From positions 1 through 63,088 of the forward strand of contig JAIOPB010000019.1 in the NCBI GenBank assembly GCA_021414105.1: a stretch of 63,088 nucleotides of DNA. Reading direction: 5' to 3'. This DNA is from Nitrosarchaeum sp. GTDB taxonomy: Archaea; Thermoproteota; Nitrososphaeria; Nitrososphaerales; Nitrosopumilaceae. Position numbers and translations under genes: made by a program. Shown here piece after piece: positions 36,957-44,217 of this stretch. Positions within the stretch are counted from its first letter, which is position 1; every line of letters starts with the position of its first letter. A model generated the notes under the pieces. The model was not told the DNA's origin. It worked only from the letters and a program-made list of their open reading frames with translations, and ran no database searches.

Positions 36957-37508
36957 TTGATATCATTGAGTGCAACTGACTCTTTACGGGAAGACCACAA
37001 GCAGATCAAACGTCTAGAAAAAATAATCATAAAATGTTACAAGAATCTCTATGACGGAAAGGACATACCACTTGGTGATATTGAAAAAATAAATCTAGTA
37101 ATTGCAGAATTCCTAGACTCTATCCATTACTCAAGAGAGGAAGATTCGTATTTTCCATGTGTGGCAAGCTATGATCATCTAAAAGAAGAGATAAGAAATC
37201 TGATGATAGAGCACGAGTTTTCGCGAAGGATTGCAAAAAACATATCAACACATCTGACACGTTGGAAGAACGGAGAAGATGCAAGAGAACCTGTGGCAAG
37301 ATTTCTTAGAACATATTCAATTTACCTTATGGACCACATGTCAAAAGAGGAACAATTCTTTGATAAGGCCGAAAGCGAAGTAATATCAAAAGAAGAAGAG
37401 ATGGAGATGTTTGAGCAGTTTCGTTCTGTTATGGCAATTACAAAAAAGATGCAAGAGATGATCAAAGAAATTGAGTATCTTGAGAAACGTCCTTGGTTTC
37501 TAACGTAA
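36957..37508 (+). CDS. Hemerythrin-like HHE domain protein
   Basis: A 183-residue four-helix-bundle protein with the iron-ligand pattern of HHE domains: DHKQI near 14, IHYSREE near 60, MIEHEFSRR near 87 and DHMSKEE near 127. It may carry a di-iron centre that binds oxygen or NO, or store iron. Start is TTG at 36957 (or TTG at 36966). This gene and the cysC that follows use more G/C-ending codons than their neighbours. Confidence 0.8.
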   Translation: MISLSATDSLREDHKQIKRLEKIIIKCYKNLYDGKDIPLGDIEKINLVIAEFLDSIHYSREEDSYFPCVASYDHLKEEIRNLMIEHEFSRRIAKNISTHLTRWKNGEDAREPVARFLRTYSIYLMDHMSKEEQFFDKAESEVISKEEEMEMFEQFRSVMAITKKMQEMIKEIEYLEKRPWFLT

Positions 37509-37541
37509 GCTCTTTAAGACCTATTTGAGAAATTTCAAATT

Positions 37542-38057
37542 ATGAAGCCTTTTGTTTTATGGATGACTGGCCTACCATGTTCAGGTAAGACTACAATTGT
37601 TAGAGAGCTACAAAAAGACATTCCAAATCTAGCAATGCTTGATGGAGATGAGCTAAGAGAGTGGTTTTCACCAAAAGACTTTTCCAAGGCAGGAAGAGAT
37701 GAGCATAACAAAAGAGTAGCTCATCTGGCAAAATTATTACTAAAACACGGTGTTCCATCTGCAGTATCTCTTGTTTCCCCATACAAGGAAAACAGAGACA
37801 ATGCAAGAGAGATCATCAATTCAGGTGACCAGTTTGCTGAATGTTATGTCAAATGCTCAATTGAGAAATGTGAGCAAAGAGATGTCAAGGGAATGTATGC
37901 CAAAGCAAGAAGAGGCGAGATCAAAGGATTTACAGGAATTGATGATCCCTATGAGGCTCCACAGAATCCAAACTTGCTAATTGATACAGAACACGAGTCA
38001 TTAACAGATAGTGCAAAAAAGGTAAAGGAATTTCTTAAGAAAAGAAACCTAATTTAG
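37542..38057 (+). CDS. cysC: Adenylylsulfate kinase
   Basis: A 171-residue P-loop kinase with GLPCSGKT Walker A near 10, the LDGDELREW motif near 33 and the VSPYKENRDNAR helix near 78, all standard for APS kinase. It turns APS into PAPS. It lies 33 bp after the hemerythrin-like gene and is convergent, with 9 bp overlap, to cysQ, whose product removes the PAP by-product. The C-terminal IDTEHESL strand is normal. Confidence 0.92.
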   Translation: MKPFVLWMTGLPCSGKTTIVRELQKDIPNLAMLDGDELREWFSPKDFSKAGRDEHNKRVAHLAKLLLKHGVPSAVSLVSPYKENRDNAREIINSGDQFAECYVKCSIEKCEQRDVKGMYAKARRGEIKGFTGIDDPYEAPQNPNLLIDTEHESLTDSAKKVKEFLKKRNLI

Positions 38058-38864
38058 TTTTTTAAATTCTTTAACTATTTTATCATGAATCAATCCATTA
38101 GTTACTAAAATTCCATTTTGATGGTTTACTATTTTGTTATTGTATGTAATGTCATTACCGGACATATCAGTCATTTTACCACCCGCTTCAGAAATTAAAC
38201 AATATGATGCAGCTGAATCCCATTCTTTCATCTTATTTGTTGTAGTAATGTATGCATCTGCTTCTCCTGAACTAATCTTCCCTACTTTTAGTGAACTTCC
38301 TATACTAGTAAAATTTTTGATCCCTAATTTTTTGATAAACATTTTTTCTTTTTCTGAAAGATGATGTCTTGAACCAACTGCTTTACATTTTGAAAGTTCT
38401 GAAACTTTTGTAACTGATATTTCCTCCCATTTGCCTTTTGAAAACCTAAAAGCACCCCTGCCTTTTTGTGCTGCAAAAATAGTTTTTTCTGTAGGCCAAC
38501 CAATAACACCTATGATTGGTTTTTTATTTTTTATCAGTGCAATCATTACAGTAAATTCTCCAGTTTTGTCTATAAAATCAGAAGTGCCATCAAGAGGATC
38601 AACTATCCAAATAATTTCCTCCGATAATCTCTTCTGATCATCTTTATCTTCTTCAGATAAAATTTTATGATTTGTTTTTGATAAAATAGCCTTAATGATT
38701 TCATTACTTTTTAGATCAGCTTCTGTAATTGGTGAATCATCACTTTTAGTGAATGTTTGGTATTTACCTTCATATATTTTTAAAATTGAATTTCCTGCTT
38801 GATATACAGCCTCAATAGCCACATCTAATTCTGGCATTTTGTCTAAAACTGGAATGTTTTTCAT
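38049..38864 (-). CDS. cysQ: 3'(2'),5'-bisphosphate nucleotidase CysQ-like
   Basis: A 271-residue inositol-monophosphatase-family enzyme. The metal-site motifs are complete: ITEADLKSN near 43, SEEDK near 70, WIVDPLDGTSDF near 87 and KEWDSAASYC near 213. The neighbour cysC makes PAP clearance the likely role. Inositol phosphatase activity is possible. It ends the minus-strand set that begins with the SDR at 39878. Confidence 0.82.
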   Translation of the reverse strand: MKNIPVLDKMPELDVAIEAVYQAGNSILKIYEGKYQTFTKSDDSPITEADLKSNEIIKAILSKTNHKILSEEDKDDQKRLSEEIIWIVDPLDGTSDFIDKTGEFTVMIALIKNKKPIIGVIGWPTEKTIFAAQKGRGAFRFSKGKWEEISVTKVSELSKCKAVGSRHHLSEKEKMFIKKLGIKNFTSIGSSLKVGKISSGEADAYITTTNKMKEWDSAASYCLISEAGGKMTDMSGNDITYNNKIVNHQNGILVTNGLIHDKIVKEFKKLN

Positions 38865-38874
38865 TGATAATTAC

Positions 38875-39081
38875 CTAGGTAGTTAACTCTGGCTTTAATG
38901 TCCAGACGACTCCTAGGACAATAAATGGAATTGACATTATTCCGATAATTGCAAGTATGATGTTAAATTGAGATTCTGATACCTGCGGATTATTGACTAT
39001 CCAAGGTAATGGCAATGTAATGACTACCCAAATTATTCCTAATAAAATAATTAATTTGGCCTTTTTCTTTCTATCTGTCAT
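38875..39081 (-). CDS. Small two-helix membrane protein
   Basis: A 68-residue protein with a basic start (TDRKKKAK) and two predicted membrane helices at about 10-27 and 41-60. It lies between the SDR gene and cysQ, 10 bp before the latter. No family is recognised. Confidence 0.65.
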   Translation of the reverse strand: MTDRKKKAKLIILLGIIWVVITLPLPWIVNNPQVSESQFNIILAIIGIMSIPFIVLGVVWTLKPELTT

Positions 39082-39122
39082 TATTCTCAGTATTCTTTGA
39101 GCAGTATTAAATCCATGTGAAT

Positions 39123-39878
39123 TTACTTGATTGATTCTCCGCCATCAACTGTAAGTATTGCCCCTGTTGTCCAGGCAGCGTCATCGGAAGCAAAATACAA
39201 GATTGCTTTCGCTACTTCTTCTGGTTGACCAATTCTGCCTATGGGATGCTCATTATTCATAAATTCCCTATCTTTTTCAGTTTTTAAAAATGGTTTTGTC
39301 ATATCTGTATCAACTACACCAGGACAAATACAATTAACCCGAATTTTGTATTTTGCATATTCTAATGCCCAACATTTTGTAAGAATAATTAATCCTGCTT
39401 TTGCTGCAGAATATGCATCTGCATTAAATCCTTGATATGCTTTTAATCCTGCATCTGATGAAATATTGATTATTGATCCTGATGTTTTTTGTAAATGAGG
39501 CATTGCTGCTTTTGTAAATCTAAATTGTCCTGTAAGATTCACATCCAAAACATCATTCCATTCGGATTCATCAATTTCATGTAATTGTTTTATCTTTGGA
39601 AAAATTCCTGCATTATTTACTAGAATATCTAATTTACCAAATTTCTTAATAGTTTGTTCTACAACTTTTTTAACATCATTTTCATTTCTAATATCAGCTG
39701 TTATTCCTATTGTATTTGAAAGCTGACTAACTGCATTTTCTAATCTCTTCGAATCTTTTGCTGTTATGACTACATTTGCACCATTTTCAGCAAAAATTTT
39801 TGCAGTTGCAAATCCAATACCTCTACTTCCACCAGTTACAATTGCAACTTTACCAGATAGTTTCAACGTTTTTTTCAA
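39123..39878 (-). CDS. SDR-family oxidoreductase, FabG/glucose dehydrogenase-like
   Basis: A 251-residue classical SDR with TGGSRGIG near 14, NNAG near 88, the catalytic Ser in IINISSDAG, YSAAKAG near 154 and the GAILTVDGGES C-terminal segment. The AxDS context after strand 2 does not settle NAD versus NADP. Substrate unknown. TTG start. It leads a minus-strand group of three genes ending with cysQ. Confidence 0.85.
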   Translation of the reverse strand: MKKTLKLSGKVAIVTGGSRGIGFATAKIFAENGANVVITAKDSKRLENAVSQLSNTIGITADIRNENDVKKVVEQTIKKFGKLDILVNNAGIFPKIKQLHEIDESEWNDVLDVNLTGQFRFTKAAMPHLQKTSGSIINISSDAGLKAYQGFNADAYSAAKAGLIILTKCWALEYAKYKIRVNCICPGVVDTDMTKPFLKTEKDREFMNNEHPIGRIGQPEEVAKAILYFASDDAAWTTGAILTVDGGESIK

Positions 39879-40235
39879 TAAATTTCGTAATTTATAGCTC
39901 TTTAAACTAATATAGAAATTTACTTTTCATATTTGTAGGATGAATTCTATAATTTGAAAATAATTTTATCATTTCATAAATCATTCTTCAAAACCTAACT
40001 GTTTTCAAGAATTTCATCAAGTACTATCAACATCTAATAATAAATCAAAATATCATGTAACATTATTTTCTTTCACATTATCTCTGTTGAATTTTTTAAT
40101 TTTCTAATTATTTTGATATAATTTTTTCCAAATCTTTGGGTTAACTAGAAGCATAAAATTTTTCATAAAACTCTATAAGATATTATAATTTTTCATACTA
40201 AATCTTAAATAATTGAAGTAACTACAATAAATAAT
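39879..40235. other. Gene-free AT-rich spacer
   Basis: About 360 bp with no open frame of useful length, no tRNA and no strong inverted repeat. The last 30 bp carry the promoter of the candidate ncRNA. Apart from that I see nothing assignable. Confidence 0.6.
40205..40211 (+). promoter_or_regulatory. TATA box of the candidate ncRNA
   Basis: TTAAATA lies about 25-31 bp upstream of G40236, where the folded part begins, as expected for an archaeal promoter. Confidence 0.5.
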
Positions 40236-40368
40236 GCCGAAGGATATAATTCCTATCGACTAAAGTGGCGTTACCCCGCAGAACGGAAAAGGTAATCAGG
40301 CGTTTTAACGACCTGACCACGAGAGGAAATCTCTCACAGTTCTGCAGTAAAGGGGTAAACGCCTTTTT
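40236..40368 (+). ncRNA. Candidate structured ncRNA with poly-U end
   Basis: About 133 nt that fold well in an AT-rich gap without coding capacity. P0 is a hairpin at 40238-40258 with loop UAUAAU. P1 pairs GGCGUUACCCC (40267-40277) with GGGGUAAACGCC (40352-40363), 11 bp with one bulged A. P2 pairs GCAGAAC (40278-40284) with GUUCUGC (40339-40345), separated from P1 on one side by AGUAAA. Inside are hairpins P3 (40296-40316, UCAGG/CCUGA) and P4 (40321-40335, GAGAG/CUCUC). P1 is followed by UUUUU, a terminator-like end that fixes the + strand. It is not tRNA, 5S, SRP or RNase P RNA as far as I can judge. Confidence 0.75.
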
Positions 40369-40798
40369 AATTTTCAATAATATCCACCGATACTGGACCT
40401 AATTCATTCCCATTCGGATTAATTTCAATGGATATTACCTGTTGAGCTGGAACTGAAATTGCTTTTTGTCCATCATAATCCCAAGTATAATACTCTGATA
40501 TTCCTGTTTGATGTAGAATCCCTTTCAACTTGAAATTTTCAGAAAAATTATAATTTTCTCCTTTTAATAAAATAGTTAGAGATTGAGGACTATCACCATT
40601 GGGAACAAATCTGAAAAGATAATCTCCTTTATTCACAGTAAATGTATTAGAATAAATTCCATTTTTGTATAAATTAGGATCTGCCAAAGTAGCATGAAAA
40701 ACTACATTACTATTTTCCATATCATCCTGACTAAACGATAATCCTATTACAACTACTATCAACACTATAGGAATGATGATTATTATTTTTTTATTCAT
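40367..40798 (-). CDS. Exported or anchored hypothetical protein
   Basis: A 143-residue protein with an N-terminal hydrophobic helix (about 4-22) after MNKK, then a beta-rich soluble part. It may be lipid- or helix-anchored outside the cell. No family is recognised. Its stop lies in the U-run of the convergent ncRNA. Confidence 0.65.
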   Translation of the reverse strand: MNKKIIIIIPIVLIVVVIGLSFSQDDMENSNVVFHATLADPNLYKNGIYSNTFTVNKGDYLFRFVPNGDSPQSLTILLKGENYNFSENFKLKGILHQTGISEYYTWDYDGQKAISVPAQQVISIEINPNGNELGPVSVDIIEN

Positions 40799-40840
40799 TT
40801 AAGCTAAATCATTAATTCTATTATAAAAATAAATTTCTAA

Positions 40841-41752
40841 TCATAGCTCCAAAGCTTCTTTCAGACCCTTGTATCTATTTCTTATAGTTACTTCTGTAAC
40901 TCCTGCCGCAACTGCAATATCTTTTTGAGTTTTATTTTCACCATTTATTACACAAGACAGGTATAATGCTGCAGCGGCTAATCCCATTGGATCTTTTCCT
41001 GCAGAAAGTTCAATTTTAGTAGCTTGATCTAAAATCTCCACTGCCTTTCTTTTTGTTTTTTCTGATAATTCTGCAATACTAGATATTCTTGAGATGCATC
41101 TAATAGGATTTACAACTGGCATTTTCAGATCTAATTCTCTTAATAATAACCTGTAACATCTTGCAATGTCTTTTCTCTTAATATTAATTCCATTTGCAAC
41201 ATCTGTTAACGTTCTTGGAGTTTCAGTATTTCTACATGCAGCATAAAGAGATGCTGCTATAAGACCTGGAATTGAACGCCCCCTGACAAGCCCTTTGTCA
41301 AGTGCTTTTCTGTAAATATATGCTGTCTTTTCAATAACAGCATCAGATAATGCAAGTTTTGTTTTTAGCCTATCTAATTCGCTAAACGCCTGTCTAAAGT
41401 TTCTGTCAACGGGTTCGTGAACTTGACTTCTATTGTCCCATGTCCTTAGTCTTTCAATTGTGCTCTTCATTGATGCAGTGAGTGGTTTTCCAGTAGCATC
41501 CTTATTTTGAGGATTAATTATGGTGGCCAGTCCCATATCATGCATAGCCAAAGAAGTTGGCGTACCTGTCCTGGTTCTATTATCCCCCTCTTCTTTAGAA
41601 AATGCTCTCCATTCTGGTCCTTCTTGTTCTACTCTATCCGTAGCAACAAAACCACACTTGGAGCAAAACATCTCCCCAGTATTAGAATCAGTCAAAATTG
41701 CTCCCTTGTTACAACGTTGACATCTATCACTAGAACCAACACTTTGAGCCAT
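40841..41752 (-). CDS. tfb: Transcription initiation factor B paralogue (TFB)
   Basis: A 303-residue TFIIB-type factor with a canonical C-x2-C...C-x2-C zinc ribbon (CQRC and CSKC near 12-37), a B-finger region TRTGTPTSLAMHDMG, and two cyclin repeats. Compared with the TFB at 32.9 kb it keeps the standard zinc knuckle and a longer B-finger loop. It is divergent from a C2H2 microprotein gene. Confidence 0.93.
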   Translation of the reverse strand: MAQSVGSSDRCQRCNKGAILTDSNTGEMFCSKCGFVATDRVEQEGPEWRAFSKEEGDNRTRTGTPTSLAMHDMGLATIINPQNKDATGKPLTASMKSTIERLRTWDNRSQVHEPVDRNFRQAFSELDRLKTKLALSDAVIEKTAYIYRKALDKGLVRGRSIPGLIAASLYAACRNTETPRTLTDVANGINIKRKDIARCYRLLLRELDLKMPVVNPIRCISRISSIAELSEKTKRKAVEILDQATKIELSAGKDPMGLAAAALYLSCVINGENKTQKDIAVAAGVTEVTIRNRYKGLKEALEL

Positions 41753-41841
41753 AAATTCAGAAATTCATCTTCATCCTATACTTAAAAAGATTTGACATAC
41801 AAAATTGGGTAGATTTTCTGAATTTAGGCTTAAAAAAAATA

Positions 41842-41849
41842 TTTAAATA
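41842..41849 (+). promoter_or_regulatory. TATA box of the C2H2 microprotein
   Basis: TTTAAATA lies 28-35 bp upstream of the ATG at 41877, giving a near-leaderless transcript. Confidence 0.5.
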
Positions 41850-41876
41850 CAATTTTTTTATCCACACAGACATAGA

Positions 41877-41981
41877 ATGGTAAAATGTCCCCTATGCGGA
41901 GAGTCGCTAAATAACAACTCTGTGATTCCAAATCACATACAAAAAATCCATCCACAAAGAATATCAATCCTAAATCTCTAG
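41877..41981 (+). CDS. C2H2 zinc-finger microprotein (34 aa)
   Basis: A 34-residue frame from ATG 41877 to TAG 41979-41981. It has the pattern C4-x2-C7-x12-H20-x4-H25, a full C2H2 finger with little else. A TATA box stands at the proper distance. Similar single-finger proteins are known in archaea, and regulation of nearby genes is possible. It lies divergent from TFB and upstream of the CdvB paralogue. Confidence 0.65.
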   Translation: MVKCPLCGESLNNNSVIPNHIQKIHPQRISILNL

Positions 41982-42067
41982 GAAAGACGTTCTTGTTAGT
42001 AATATTTTATTTACTGTTAAGCAATGTTTACACTTGAAATTAAGTACAAATCACAAGATCAAATTCA

Positions 42068-42706
42068 TTGTCAGATTTACAAAATAAATGGAATAAACAA
42101 CAAAAACCAGGGATTACCGATAAAATCAATGATACATTTAATCCGAAAGGAGCATTAAAACCTAAAATCCAAAATGGAATCAAAAAATTACAGACACAAA
42201 TTGCCAAACTTGATTCAATGATTGTAAAATTAAATGAAAGAGATAGTAAACTTTTCAAAAGAATAGTTGAAGCAACTCAGTTACATGATGTGAGTACAAG
42301 TAGAATTTTATCAAAAGAATTAGTAGAGGTAAGAAAAACTACAAAAATTTTAGGTAATGCAAGAATAGCATTAGAACAAATTGAATTAAGATTAACAACT
42401 TATCATGATCTTGGAGATACTGTAGTTACTATAATGCCTACAATAGGTTTGATGAAGAATCTTAAATCATCTATTGTAAAATTCATGCCAAGTGCTGACC
42501 AAGAAATTAATCAGATGGCACAAATGTTAGGTGGATTTATGACTGATAGTTTCTCAAGTGATGCTACATTTGGAATGGATGAAACAACCAATTCTGAATC
42601 CGAGAAAATTCTACAAGAGGCAGCAGCTGTAGCTGAAAGTTCCGTTGGAAATAGATTTCCCTCAATGCCTACAAACACTAAGACTTCTAAAAGTAAATTT
42701 TTCTGA
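42068..42706 (+). CDS. cdvB: ESCRT-III/CdvB paralogue
   Basis: A 212-residue Snf7-like protein. A basic first helix (KPKIQNGIKKLQTQIAKLDSMIVKL, read in part, near 32-55) and a second long helix (IVEATQLHDVSTSRILSKEL) with the conserved A-x-x-IxLEQIELRL segment near 105 match CdvB proteins, which assemble into filaments for cell division. The C-terminus lacks a clear wH (ESCRT-IIIB) domain and shows a short acidic, Ser/Thr-rich tail, as in paralogues CdvB1/B2. TTG start at 42068. CdvA and CdvC are not in the window. Confidence 0.75.
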   Translation: MSDLQNKWNKQQKPGITDKINDTFNPKGALKPKIQNGIKKLQTQIAKLDSMIVKLNERDSKLFKRIVEATQLHDVSTSRILSKELVEVRKTTKILGNARIALEQIELRLTTYHDLGDTVVTIMPTIGLMKNLKSSIVKFMPSADQEINQMAQMLGGFMTDSFSSDATFGMDETTNSESEKILQEAAAVAESSVGNRFPSMPTNTKTSKSKFF

Positions 42707-42724
42707 TACCTAAAATTCTAAATC

Positions 42725-43219
42725 TTAACTTTCTAGAGGCTCTCTGGACTCTTTAATTTTCTTAATTCTGTTACCTTCATTGTCGATTATTCTATCAATT
42801 CCAGATAACCTATCTCTTAAATTATTGATAAGTGAGCCTACCTCATCTGCCTCATTTTCAACTTGTTGTCTCTTATGAGCCAGTTCTTTAATCCCTCTAT
42901 TTTCCTCTTCAATGTACTGACTCACTTTCTCTAATTTTTCTTTTAGATTTTTAATATCTACAGATTCTTCTTCAATATCTTTCTCTAAAACAGTTCTCTT
43001 ATCTTTTAGATTTTTTATCATTAACCCTACATAGTCAATGGCTTCTTCTAATTTGGCACGTTTATCCATTAATTCTACAATTCCAATTTCTCCTGCTGTT
43101 TCATTAGATGATGTTCCTCTGGATTTCATATTCAAATTTTCATTGGTAGTTCTTTCTTCAGTCATCTCTCCGCCTTCTTCCTTCTTGAATTTATCAAACA
43201 TTTTATGATCTCTTTTCAA
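42725..43219 (-). CDS. Coiled-coil protein
   Basis: A 164-residue protein. The first 50 residues are acidic and disordered, and about 60-155 is a heptad-like coiled coil (KRAKLEEAIDYVGL, DKRTVLEKDIEEE, KEKLEKVSQYIEEE, ...). ATG at 43219 or the internal Met at 43201 (MFDKFKKEE). It is convergent to the CdvB paralogue with 18 bp between stops. Structural or scaffold role inferred. No family is recognised. Confidence 0.6.
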   Translation of the reverse strand: MKRDHKMFDKFKKEEGGEMTEERTTNENLNMKSRGTSSNETAGEIGIVELMDKRAKLEEAIDYVGLMIKNLKDKRTVLEKDIEEESVDIKNLKEKLEKVSQYIEEENRGIKELAHKRQQVENEADEVGSLINNLRDRLSGIDRIIDNEGNRIKKIKESREPLES

Positions 43220-43469
43220 AATGAGAATAAAAAGTTATTATGAATCTCAAAGCTGACCTAGTGACTGATTTTTTGATCATTGAAAAGAAAAATGGTGGCT
43301 ATACCACCAAAAATTGAATTTCTAAACTCTATTAGAATTATAAAAAATTTCCCAAGTTTACTATTGGCTAATATGAAACGGTATGATACTAATCTACATA
43401 TCAGGACTTAGTCTAGAATTAATCAAATAACCAACCTTTGTCTACATCTCTGTTATATTTCTAGAAAAT

Positions 43470-43610
43470 ATGATTCTGTATCTAATTTCTTCATCAATTA
43501 TTCTTTGTATTGTGTATACGATTCTTAGATACAGAATCAATTTCACGCTATCAATATTCAACTTGTTCTCAATTTTTATAATCCTCCAAATTTTTCTCAA
43601 GTTTCTTTAA
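43470..43610 (+). CDS. Possible small membrane protein (46 aa)
   Basis: A 46-residue frame (ATG at 43470, TAA at 43608-43610) that reads as two hydrophobic segments around a basic loop (YRINF). It could be a true membrane microprotein, but AT-rich DNA easily yields such frames, so the call is weak. It contains the 15-bp inverted repeat. Confidence 0.3.
   Translation: MILYLISSSIILCIVYTILRYRINFTLSIFNLFSIFIILQIFLKFL
43471..43539. repeat. 15-bp inverted repeat
   Basis: TGATTCTGTATCTAA at 43471-43485 is the exact reverse complement of 43525-43539. The spacer is 39 bp. In RNA it would form a long stem, in DNA a paired operator. Confidence 0.5.
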
Positions 43611-43857
43611 AAAACACTATTTTGACATGGATCTTATGGATTGAATGTGCTCAGCCAATGTTTCACCATCTGTTCTTTATATATTAAAACTCGCTAAAAT
43701 CAATCAAAAATCATCAAAAACTTCTCAAAAATAATTTTTTCTTGAGTTTTTAAAAAATTTGATTTTTATGTAAAAATTTTAGGCATATAAAAATTTGAGA
43801 TTTTCTCTCACCGCAGTAATTTTTGCTAAAATTATTAATTTTAAGAGATGAAATACC

Positions 43858-43877
43858 CGTTCCGCCATGCGTTCCGC
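43858..43877 (+). promoter_or_regulatory. Direct repeat CGTTCCGC, candidate operator
   Basis: CGTTCCGC occurs at 43858-43865 and 43870-43877, spaced 12 bp apart. It is directly followed by CTTTAAAG at 43877-43884, a probable TATA box 44-51 bp upstream of the wHTH gene. The GC-rich pair in AT-rich DNA suggests a protein site, possibly autoregulatory. Confidence 0.5.
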
Positions 43878-43927
43878 TTTAAAGTTTCAAAATGTCCCTC
43901 ATTAACCAATTAATCCTATACTAACAC

Positions 43928-44215
43928 ATGTCAAAACAACAATACAGGTCCGAAATGGGCATAATGGGTGACATCTTAGACGTAACTGCCGATGGTGGTC
44001 GTACTGGAGTCATTGTATCTGCAATCTCTCGCAAAGCCAACCTATCTCACTATGCAGTACTAGACAAATGTGAGAAACTGGTAGAAGCAGGCTTAGTCGA
44101 GTCAGTCAAAAACGACAGGAATAGAGTCTTCTTGATTACTGAAAAGGGACTACAATTTTTCCAGGAATTCAAGAGATTCCAGGGACTTGTCGAAAGTATG
44201 AATTTGAGGTACTAG
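43928..44215 (+). CDS. Winged-helix transcription regulator (ArnR1/Sso10a-like)
   Basis: A 95-residue protein with a single winged helix (about 8-80): a GDILDVTADGG opening, ISRKANLSHYAVLDKCEKLVEAGLVE as helix 3 region, then a wing (DRNRVFLITEKG) and a final helix for dimerisation (FFQEFKRFQGLVESM). This is the archaeal Sso10a/ArnR1-like type. It is the first gene of a three-gene operon with 2 bp to the next gene. Confidence 0.8.
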   Translation: MSKQQYRSEMGIMGDILDVTADGGRTGVIVSAISRKANLSHYAVLDKCEKLVEAGLVESVKNDRNRVFLITEKGLQFFQEFKRFQGLVESMNLRY

Positions 44216-44217
44216 CC

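Larger units (their letters stand above)
43220..43927. other. Long non-coding gap with inverted repeat, hairpin and promoter
   Basis: About 700 bp with no convincing large gene. It contains a small hairpin at 43293-43309 (UGGUGG/CCACCA), a 15-bp inverted repeat with a 39-bp loop (43471-43539) that lies in a possible 46-residue frame, and the promoter region of the wHTH operon. The GC-rich direct repeat at 43858-43877 stands out in otherwise AT-rich DNA. Confidence 0.6.
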
